Source: Janthinobacterium sp. (lineage in GTDB: Bacteria > Pseudomonadota > Gammaproteobacteria > Burkholderiales > Burkholderiaceae_D). Taken from it: 5,854 nucleotides of DNA. The DNA is taken from the NCBI GenBank assembly GCA_003482555.1, contig DMYQ01000065.1, positions 1-5,854 on the forward strand, given 5' to 3'. Of this stretch, positions 1-4,802 are shown piece by piece (position 1 is the stretch's first letter; the number at the start of each line of letters is the position of its first letter). The position numbers and the translations under genes are program-made. The notes below the pieces were generated by a model. It was not told where the DNA came from. It worked only from the letters and a program-made list of their open reading frames with translations, and did not search any database.

Positions 1-975
1 AAGGGCATCAACCGCCAGGGCGGCGGCTTGACGGCGCCAGCGCTGACGGCCAAGGACATGGAAGACATCAAGACGGCCATGAGTTTCCAGGCCGACTATC
101 TGGCCATTTCCTTCCCGAAATGCGCGACCGATATGGAAATGGCCCGTCAACTGGCCAATATCGCCGGCGAGCAATATCACCACAAGCCGATGATGATCGC
201 CAAGATCGAGCGAGCCGAAGCCATTCCAGCCCTGCAGGAAATCCTCGACGCTTCCGACGGCATCATGGTGGCGCGCGGCGACTTGGCCGTGGAAGTGGGT
301 AACGCGGCCGTGCCGGCCCTGCAAAAACGCATGATCAAGATGGCGCGCGCTTCCAACAAGCTGGCCATCACGGCCACGCAAATGATGGAATCGATGATCG
401 TCAACGCCGTGCCGACGCGGGCCGAGGTGTCCGACGTGGCCAACGCGGTGCTGGACGGCACCGACGCCGTGATGACCTCGGCCGAGACGGCTTCCGGCAA
501 ATATCCCGTCGAGACGGTCGAAATGATGGCCGCGATCTGCGTCGAGGCCGAGCAATCCGAATACAACAAGCTGGACGCCGATTTCTTGAACGTGCGCTTC
601 ACCCGCATCGACCAGTCGATCGCTTACGGCGCCCTGTTCACCGCGCATCACTTGCGCGTGAAGGCCATCGTCGCCCTGACCGAGTCCGGCTCGACGGCCC
701 TGTGGATGAGCCGGCACAGCATCGACACCCCGATCTTCGCCCTCACGCCCAGCGTGGCGACCCTGCGCAAGGCGGCCCTGTACCGCAACGTGCGGGCTTA
801 CCATCTGTTGCAGGAGAGTACCAGCGGCGCCGTGCTGAAGCAGGCCGAGGATTTGCTGGTCGGTAACGGCATCGTCAGGAAGGGCGACATGATCGTCGTG
901 ACCTGGGGCGAGCCCATGGGCCAGGTGGGCGGCACCAACGCCCTCAAGATCGTCAAGGTGGGCGAGTTCGACTAG
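1..975 (+). CDS. pyk: Pyruvate kinase, PykA type (5' end missing)
   Basis: Pyruvate kinase transfers phosphate from phosphoenolpyruvate to ADP, giving pyruvate and ATP in the last step of glycolysis in the cytosol. The frame is open from base 1, so the window enters the gene partway; 324 codons remain and the stop is TAG. PykA enzymes are about 480 residues, so roughly 155 N-terminal residues (the start of the barrel and most of the B domain) are missing. Visible family landmarks are KGINRQGGGL at the left edge, the IAKIER segment (catalytic Lys at 202-204, metal-ligand Glu at 208-210), MVARGDLAVE (metal-ligand Asp at 280-282), and ITATQMMESM (catalytic Thr at 376-378), followed by PTRAEVSDVANAVLDGTDA. 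The C-terminal allosteric domain is intact and ends near GGTNALKIVKVGEFD. The NKGIN-QGGGL style and C-terminus resemble E. coli PykA more than PykF. Family assignment is near certain; the N-terminus cannot be judged. Confidence 0.97.
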   Translation, partial: KGINRQGGGLTAPALTAKDMEDIKTAMSFQADYLAISFPKCATDMEMARQLANIAGEQYHHKPMMIAKIERAEAIPALQEILDASDGIMVARGDLAVEVGNAAVPALQKRMIKMARASNKLAITATQMMESMIVNAVPTRAEVSDVANAVLDGTDAVMTSAETASGKYPVETVEMMAAICVEAEQSEYNKLDADFLNVRFTRIDQSIAYGALFTAHHLRVKAIVALTESGSTALWMSRHSIDTPIFALTPSVATLRKAALYRNVRAYHLLQESTSGAVLKQAEDLLVGNGIVRKGDMIVVTWGEPMGQVGGTNALKIVKVGEFD

Positions 976-999
976 TTCAAGTAAACGAACCGCCTTCTT

Positions 1000-1013
1000 G
1001 CGGCCGCGGCCGC
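1000..1013. repeat. GC-only perfect palindrome in the pyk-fba gap
   Basis: GCGGCCGCGGCCGC is a perfect 14-base palindrome made only of G and C, 24 bases after the pyk stop. As RNA it could fold into a 5-bp GCGGC/GCCGC stem with a CGCG loop. A five-T run lies at 1026-1030, but 12 bases separate it from the stem, so this is at best a weak terminator or a processing/stability hairpin. The rest of the 74-base gap holds only the aldolase ribosome-binding site; I see no convincing promoter there. Confidence 0.5.
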
Positions 1014-1039
1014 CGGCAACACCGATTTTTCTATTGTTT

Positions 1040-1049
1040 GGAGTATCAC
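1040..1049 (+). promoter_or_regulatory. Ribosome-binding site deciding the fba start
   Basis: GGAG at 1040-1043 lies six bases before ATG at 1050. A TTG at 1038 is in the same frame and would add four residues, but it overlaps the Shine-Dalgarno sequence itself and has no ribosome-binding site of its own. The ATG at 1050, giving MSLVSMRQLL, is therefore the chosen start and fits the usual N-terminus of this aldolase family. Confidence 0.85.
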
Positions 1050-2114
1050 ATGTCTCTCGTATCAATGCGTCAATTGCTGGATCACGCGGCGGAAAATGGC
1101 TACGGCTTGCCAGCGTTCAACGTCAACAACCTGGAACAGGTGCAAGCCATCATGGCCGCCGCCGACGCCGTCGGCAGCCCGGTCATCATGCAAGCGTCGG
1201 CCGGGGCGCGCAAATACGCGGGCGAAGCCTTCCTGCGCCACTTGATCGAAGCGGCCGTGGAAGCGTATCCCCACATTCCAGTCGTCATGCACCAGGATCA
1301 TGGCCAGTCGCCGGCCGTCTGCATGGGCGCGATCCGCTCCGGCTTCACTTCGGTGATGATGGACGGTTCGCTGGAAGCGGACGGCAAGAGCGTCGCTTCC
1401 TACGATTACAACGTGGAAGTGTCGCGCGAAGTGGTCAAGTTCGCGCACGCCATCGGCGTCACGGTGGAAGCGGAACTGGGCGTGCTGGGTTCCCTGGAAA
1501 CCATGATGGGCGACAAGGAAGACGGCCACGGCGCCGACGGCGCCATGACCCGCGAGCAATTGCTGACCGACGTGGCCCAGGCCGCCGATTTCGTCGCCCG
1601 CACCCAGTGCGACGCGCTGGCCATCGCCATCGGCACTTCGCACGGCGCCTACAAGTTTTCGCGCCAGCCCACCGGCGACATCCTGGCTATCGACCGCATC
1701 AAGGAAATCCACGCGCGCATCCCGAACACCCATCTGGTGATGCACGGCTCGTCGTCGGTGCCGCAAGAGCTGCTGGCGATCATCCGCGAATTCGGCGGCG
1801 ACATGAAGGAAACCTATGGCGTGCCGGTCGAGGAAATCCAGGAAGGCATCCGCCACGGCGTGCGCAAGATCAACATCGACACCGACATCCGCCTGGCGAT
1901 GACGGCCGCCGTGCGCAAATACCTGTTTGAAAACCCCAGCAAGTTCGACCCGCGCGACTTCCTCAAGCCGGCCCGCGAAGCGGCCACCCTGGTGTGCAAG
2001 GCGCGCTTCCTGTCCTTCGGTTGCGAAGGCCAGGCCGGCAAGATCAAAGTCATTCCCCTGGAAAAAATGGCCGAGCGTTACCAGTCCGGCCAGTTGTCTC
2101 AAATCGTCAAGTAA
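1050..2114 (+). CDS. fba: Class II fructose-1,6-bisphosphate aldolase, Calvin-cycle subtype
   Basis: This zinc-dependent aldolase reversibly cleaves fructose 1,6-bisphosphate into dihydroxyacetone phosphate and glyceraldehyde 3-phosphate in glycolysis and gluconeogenesis. The 354-residue product matches the length of the CbbA-like class II group common in Burkholderiales. The barrel landmarks are in order: PAFNVNNLEQ (21-30); MHQDHGQSP with likely catalytic Asp83 and zinc-ligand His84; VEAELGVLG with a conserved Glu at 142; GTSHGAYKF with zinc-ligand His198; VMHGSSSVP with zinc-ligand His232; and KINIDTDIR (273-281), where Asn275 and the DTD bind substrate phosphate. Ligand roles are taken from E. 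coli FbaA by motif matching. The name 'Calvin-cycle subtype' is a family label; nothing else here suggests CO2 fixation. The gene follows pyk by 74 bases with no clear terminator between, so co-transcription is possible. A stem-loop follows 13 bases after its stop. Confidence 0.97.
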   Translation: MSLVSMRQLLDHAAENGYGLPAFNVNNLEQVQAIMAAADAVGSPVIMQASAGARKYAGEAFLRHLIEAAVEAYPHIPVVMHQDHGQSPAVCMGAIRSGFTSVMMDGSLEADGKSVASYDYNVEVSREVVKFAHAIGVTVEAELGVLGSLETMMGDKEDGHGADGAMTREQLLTDVAQAADFVARTQCDALAIAIGTSHGAYKFSRQPTGDILAIDRIKEIHARIPNTHLVMHGSSSVPQELLAIIREFGGDMKETYGVPVEEIQEGIRHGVRKINIDTDIRLAMTAAVRKYLFENPSKFDPRDFLKPAREAATLVCKARFLSFGCEGQAGKIKVIPLEKMAERYQSGQLSQIVK

Positions 2115-2127
2115 GTTGTTTTAACAT

Positions 2128-2153
2128 ACGCGCGGCGACGGTCCGCGCGTTTT
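2128..2153 (+). terminator. Stem-loop with short T run between fba and purE
   Basis: An 8-bp perfect stem, ACGCGCGG (2128-2135) and CCGCGCGT (2143-2150), encloses a 7-base loop and runs into TTTT (2150-2153), then CATTTG. It begins 13 bases after the fba stop and lies entirely before the purE ribosome-binding site. The stem is strong but the T run is short, so it could be a complete terminator or a leaky one letting some transcripts reach the purine genes. No good promoter is visible between it and purE, which favours some read-through. Confidence 0.7.
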
Positions 2154-2169
2154 CATTTGTGAGTGATCT

Positions 2170-2667
2170 ATGTCTGATAAAACTGTAGTTGGTATCGTGA
2201 TGGGTTCGACCTCTGATTGGGACACCATGAAAGAGGCGGCGCAAATCTGCAAGGATTTCGGCGTGAGCTATGAAGCGCGCGCCCTGTCGGCGCACCGCAC
2301 CCCGAAAGAGCTGGAAGCGTGGCTGGCCGACATGGAGTCGCGCGGCGCGCAAGCCTTCATCGCCGGCGCCGGCGCCGCCGCCCATCTGGCCGGCGTGGTG
2401 GCCGCCTCGACCATCCTGCCCGTGTACGGCGTGCCGATCCCATCGAAGTATTTGAAAGGCATGGACTCGCTGCTGTCCACAGTGCAAATGCCCAAGGGCA
2501 TACCGGTGGCCACCCTGGCCATCGGCGAGGCGGGCGCGGCCAACGCGGCCCTGGCCGTGGTCTCCGTGCTGGCCTTGCACGACGCCGGCTTGAAGGCCAA
2601 ATTGATCGCTTTCCGCGCCACCCAGGCCGACAAAGTGCGCACCTCGACCTTGCCTGAACTGAACTAA
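2170..2667 (+). CDS. purE: N5-carboxyaminoimidazole ribonucleotide mutase, class I PurE
   Basis: PurE converts N5-CAIR to CAIR in de novo IMP synthesis in the cytosol. The 165-residue product is close to E. coli PurE (169). Family motifs are clear: GIVMGSTSDWDTM (8-20) for phosphate binding, ALSAHRTPKEL with the catalytic His42, the glycine-rich FIAGAGAAAHLAGVVA (63-78), and MDSLLSTVQMPKGIPVATLAIGEAGAANAAL split across 98-128. SAHRTP, rather than the SAHK form of CO2-using AIR carboxylases, marks it as class I. Class I enzymes take N5-CAIR from PurK, yet no purK is present in this cluster. The ATG at 2170 gives the expected N-terminus; a modest GAGTG at 2161-2165 serves as ribosome-binding site. 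Only 9 bases separate it from purC. The upstream stem-loop probably limits transcription arriving from fba. Confidence 0.96.
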   Translation: MSDKTVVGIVMGSTSDWDTMKEAAQICKDFGVSYEARALSAHRTPKELEAWLADMESRGAQAFIAGAGAAAHLAGVVAASTILPVYGVPIPSKYLKGMDSLLSTVQMPKGIPVATLAIGEAGAANAALAVVSVLALHDAGLKAKLIAFRATQADKVRTSTLPELN

Positions 2668-2676
2668 GGAGACATC
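2665..2676 (+). promoter_or_regulatory. purC ribosome-binding site overlapping the purE stop
   Basis: TAAGGAGA (2665-2672) contains the purE TAA stop and a near-ideal Shine-Dalgarno sequence, with GGAG five bases before the purC ATG at 2677. Ribosomes finishing purE end directly on the purC initiation region, so the two genes are very probably co-transcribed and translationally coupled. Confidence 0.8.
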
Positions 2677-3555
2677 ATGTCTGGAATTCTCGAAACAAAC
2701 CTGACCTCCCTGCCTTTCTTGCACCGCGGTAAAGTGCGCGACATTTACGCCGTCGGCGACGATAAATTGCTGGTGGTGCAAACCGACCGCCTGTCGGCCT
2801 TCGACGTGATCCTCGACGACCCGATCCCGAACAAGGGCAAGATGCTGACGGAAATGTCGAATTTCTGGTTCAAGAAATTCGGCGACTTGATGCCGAATCA
2901 CGAAACGGGCATCGACCCGGTCAGCGTCGTCTCGGCCGAAGAGCGCGACCAGGTCGAAGGGCGCGCCATCGTGGTGAAGAAATTCGTACCGCTGGGCATA
3001 GAAGCCATCGTGCGCGGCTACATCATCGGTTCGGGCTGGAAAGACTACCAAAAGACGGGCAAGATTTGCGGCATCGAATTGCCGGCCGGTCTACAAGAAG
3101 CGCAAAAGCTGCCTGAAACCATTTTCACGCCATCGACCAAGGCGCCGGCCGGTTCCCACGACGAAAACATTTCGTATGAAGAAGCGGAAAAAATCGTCGG
3201 CGTCGACATCGCCCGCCAGGTGCGCGAAGCGGCCATCAATCTGTACACGCAGGCGGCAGAGTATGCGGCCACGCGCGGCATCATCATCGCCGACACCAAG
3301 TTTGAATTCGGCCTCGACGCCGAAGGCACCATCCACTTGATCGATGAAATCCTGACGCCGGATTCGTCGCGCTTCTGGCCCATGTCGAGCTACCAGGTCG
3401 GCATGTCGCCGCCCTCGTTCGACAAGCAATTCGTGCGCGACTGGCTGGACGCCCAGGATTGGGACAAGCAGGCGCCGGCGCCGCGCGTGCCGCAGGACGT
3501 GCTGGACCAGACTTCGGCCAAGTACGCCGAAGCGCTGCGCCTGCTGACCCAATAA
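2677..3555 (+). CDS. purC: Phosphoribosylaminoimidazole-succinocarboxamide synthase (SAICAR synthetase)
   Basis: PurC joins CAIR and aspartate with ATP to form SAICAR, the step directly after PurE in IMP synthesis. At 292 residues it belongs to the longer form of the family; E. coli PurC has 237. Recognisable segments are LHRGKVRDIYAV (15-26), QTDRLSAFDVIL (35-46), IPNKGKMLTEMSNFWF (50-65), KKFVPLGIEAIVRGYIIGSG (101-120), FTPSTKA then GSHDENIS (150-166), and the second family signature ADTKFEFG (205-212) followed by LIDEILTPDSSRFWP (221-235). These cover the nucleotide-binding and CAIR/aspartate-binding regions. The C-terminal 50 residues, after SPPSFDKQFVRDWL, are typical of the long form. 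The start at 2677 is fixed by the strong ribosome-binding site. The gene lies between purE and sua5 with 9- and 14-base gaps, consistent with one operon. Confidence 0.97.
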   Translation: MSGILETNLTSLPFLHRGKVRDIYAVGDDKLLVVQTDRLSAFDVILDDPIPNKGKMLTEMSNFWFKKFGDLMPNHETGIDPVSVVSAEERDQVEGRAIVVKKFVPLGIEAIVRGYIIGSGWKDYQKTGKICGIELPAGLQEAQKLPETIFTPSTKAPAGSHDENISYEEAEKIVGVDIARQVREAAINLYTQAAEYAATRGIIIADTKFEFGLDAEGTIHLIDEILTPDSSRFWPMSSYQVGMSPPSFDKQFVRDWLDAQDWDKQAPAPRVPQDVLDQTSAKYAEALRLLTQ

Positions 3556-3564
3556 GCGGACGCG

Positions 3565-3573
3565 ATGCGATGA
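3565..3573 (+). other. Two-codon ATG-CGA-TGA overlapping the sua5 start
   Basis: An ATG at 3565 begins a Met-Arg-stop reading frame whose TGA (3571-3573) overlaps the sua5 ATG (3570-3572) in ATGA fashion. It is nearer the weak AGCGGA at 3555-3560 than the sua5 ATG is. It could be chance, or it could tune sua5 translation by stop-and-restart. There is no evidence beyond the arrangement itself. Confidence 0.25.
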
Positions 3574-4607
3574 CAGTTCCTGCAAGCGCCGATCTGGGCA
3601 TTGCGGAAATGGACCAGGCCGCCACGCTTCTCGAAGCCGGCGGCCTGGTCGCTTTTCCCACCGAAACCGTGTACGGCCTGGGTGCCGACGCTGAAAACCC
3701 GGCCGCCGTGGCCAGCATTTACCAGGCCAAGGGGCGCCCCTCCGACCACCCGGTGATCGTGCATCTGGCACCGGGAGCCGACCTGGCTTACTGGGCGGCC
3801 GAGATTCCCGAGCAGGCGCGGCAACTGGTGGCCGCTTTCTGGCCCGGGCCCCTGACCCTGATACTGAAACGGGCGGCCGGCATTCCCGACGCCGTTTCCG
3901 GTGGCCAGGACACGGTCGGCTTGCGCTGCCCTTCGCACCCGGTGGCGGTGGCGCTGCTGCGCGCTTTCAAGGGCGGCAAGGGTGGCGTGGCGGCGCCGTC
4001 GGCAAACAAGTTCGGCCACGTCAGCCCGACCACGGCACTGCACGTGCGCCAGGAATTCGCCGCGGAAATCGAGGCCGGCCTGGTGCAAGCCGTCCTGGAC
4101 GGCGGCCAGAGCGAGGTCGGCATCGAGTCGACCATCGTCGACTTGTCGCGCCTGGCCAGCCACGGTCCGGTGCTGTTGCGGCCCGGCCATATCAGCGCCG
4201 ACAGCATCGCCGTCGTCATCGGACAACGTTTGGCTGCGCCGGACGGGGCCGCTCCACGCGCTTCCGGCACTCTGGACGCGCACTACGCGCCAGCCACTCC
4301 TGTTGCGATGCAGCACGGCGATTTACTGGCCGAGACCTTGAACCAGTTGCTCAATCTGGGGCGCCACGTGGCCCTGATTCACTATTCCGACTTGCCGCCG
4401 GCCAGCGCCAGCGTGCGTCTGCCGGCCACGCCGGAAGGCTACGCGCACGCGCTGTACGCCAGCCTGCGCACCATGGATCGCGTGGGCGCCGACCTGATCC
4501 TGGTGGAGGCGCCACCGGCCGATCCGTCCTGGCTGGGGGTGAATGACCGCCTGCGGCGGGCGGCCTTCGCTTCACTTGGCATTCTGCAACAATTACTCGA
4601 AGAGTGA
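3570..4607 (+). CDS. sua5: L-threonylcarbamoyladenylate synthase, long Sua5 form (YrdC + Sua5 domains)
   Basis: The enzyme condenses threonine, bicarbonate and ATP into threonylcarbamoyl-AMP, which the TsaD complex uses to build t6A37 on ANN-decoding tRNAs. The 345-residue product has an N-terminal YrdC domain (about 10-210): FPTETVYGLG (29-38), KGRPSDHP (54-61), GPLTLIL (93-99), DTVGLRCPSHP (114-124), APSANKFGHVSPT (142-154) and GIESTIVDLS (184-193). A linker ending in AHYAP (237-241) leads to a C-terminal Sua5 domain (242-345) ending with WLGVNDRLRRAAFASLG. The short E. coli TsaC lacks that second domain. The open frame extends upstream to 3459, but that part overlaps purC and is not family-like; ATG at 3570 places the YrdC motifs correctly. 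Its ribosome-binding site is weak (AGCGGA, 3555-3560). It lies 14 bases after purC, probably as the last gene of the unit. Confidence 0.95.
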   Translation: MTVPASADLGIAEMDQAATLLEAGGLVAFPTETVYGLGADAENPAAVASIYQAKGRPSDHPVIVHLAPGADLAYWAAEIPEQARQLVAAFWPGPLTLILKRAAGIPDAVSGGQDTVGLRCPSHPVAVALLRAFKGGKGGVAAPSANKFGHVSPTTALHVRQEFAAEIEAGLVQAVLDGGQSEVGIESTIVDLSRLASHGPVLLRPGHISADSIAVVIGQRLAAPDGAAPRASGTLDAHYAPATPVAMQHGDLLAETLNQLLNLGRHVALIHYSDLPPASASVRLPATPEGYAHALYASLRTMDRVGADLILVEAPPADPSWLGVNDRLRRAAFASLGILQQLLEE

Positions 4608-4631
4608 GGCCCCGTCGGGGTCTTTTTTTTT
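4607..4631 (+). terminator. Strong intrinsic terminator after sua5
   Basis: A compact GC stem, CCCC (4610-4613) and GGGG (4617-4620) around a GTC loop, is extended by G4609-T4621, G4608-C4622 and A4607-T4623. It runs into nine consecutive T (4623-4631). It starts at the last base of the sua5 stop codon, so it ends the purE-purC-sua5 transcript and isolates it from the lipoprotein gene. Confidence 0.92.
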
Positions 4632-4686
4632 GTGCGCCGCAATAGCGCGCGGCCCCTGGCGAGGCGGGCCCATCTGCCTGGAAAAC

Positions 4687-4715
4687 TTGCATATATATGA
4701 TGTTTCTTCTATACA
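4687..4715 (+). promoter_or_regulatory. Candidate sigma70-like promoter for the GDSL lipoprotein gene
   Basis: TTGCAT (4687-4692) and TATACA (4710-4715) are separated by exactly 17 bases. The -10 matches TATAAT at four leading positions and the -35 matches TTG. The CATATATATG palindrome overlaps the -35 box and spacer, so a regulator bound there could block polymerase. An alternative -10, TATAAA at 4773-4778, is closer to the gene but has no recognisable -35 at normal spacing. It would give a transcript start close to the ribosome-binding site. Confidence 0.4.
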
Positions 4716-4792
4716 TGGCAAGAGAACGGTGGCATATTATTAGCAGCGAATAGCACACCCGTTCGTTTAGAGTATAAAAATATATATCCATT

Positions 4793-4802
4793 AGGAGACA
4801 AC
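4793..4802 (+). promoter_or_regulatory. Ribosome-binding site of the GDSL lipoprotein gene
   Basis: AGGAGA (4793-4798) has its GGAG five bases before the ATG at 4803, the same spacing and nearly the same sequence as at purC. It fixes the start of the lipoprotein, whose signal peptide then begins at residue 1. Confidence 0.85.

Larger units (their letters stand above)
4632..4802 (+). promoter_or_regulatory. Intergenic region with AT-rich upstream zone of the lipoprotein gene
   Basis: No gene is visible in these 171 bases. The first 50 are GC-rich and contain a GGCCC/GGGCC inverted pair (4651-4655, 4666-4670) with a 10-base loop. From about 4681 composition turns sharply AT-rich, unlike the rest of the window. 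It includes the perfect palindrome CATATATATG (4690-4699) and a second ATATATAT at 4780-4787. CGAA (4747-4750) and TTCG (4762-4765) form a further weak inverted pair. The zone most likely holds the promoter and any operator of the downstream gene; no known regulator site is recognised. Confidence 0.6.

Noticed and set aside
998..1930. 310-codon plus-strand frame overlapping fba in another frame
   Set aside because: Its product is dominated by Arg, Pro, Gly and His with no family resemblance, while the overlapping fba frame has all catalytic motifs.
1062..2102. 346-codon open frame on the minus strand opposite fba
   Set aside because: It lies wholly antisense to a clear aldolase gene. Its product is rich in His, Arg, Gly and Ala as expected from GC-rich third positions read backwards, and shows no family motif.
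2107..3051. 314-codon minus-strand open frame opposite purE and purC
   Set aside because: It spans two unrelated genes and the intergenic hairpin, has shadow-like composition, and shows no recognisable domain.
3459..3569. Upstream extension of the sua5 frame into purC (37 extra residues)
   Set aside because: The extension overlaps the purC 3' end, is Ala/Gly/Arg-rich shadow sequence, and is not part of the YrdC domain. The ATG at 3570 fits the family.
3390..4316. 308-codon minus-strand open frame opposite purC and sua5
   Set aside because: It is antisense to two well-supported genes and shows no motif; long antisense frames are common at this GC content.
4543..4743. 66-codon plus-strand frame running from the sua5 end through the terminator
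   Set aside because: It overlaps sua5 in another frame, crosses the intrinsic terminator, and has no ribosome-binding site or recognisable content.
983..4769. TAAACGAAC just after pyk and its reverse complement GTTCGTTTA before the lipoprotein gene
   Set aside because: A nine-base inverted match 3.8 kb apart is weakly significant by chance and has no flanking similarity or mobile-element features.
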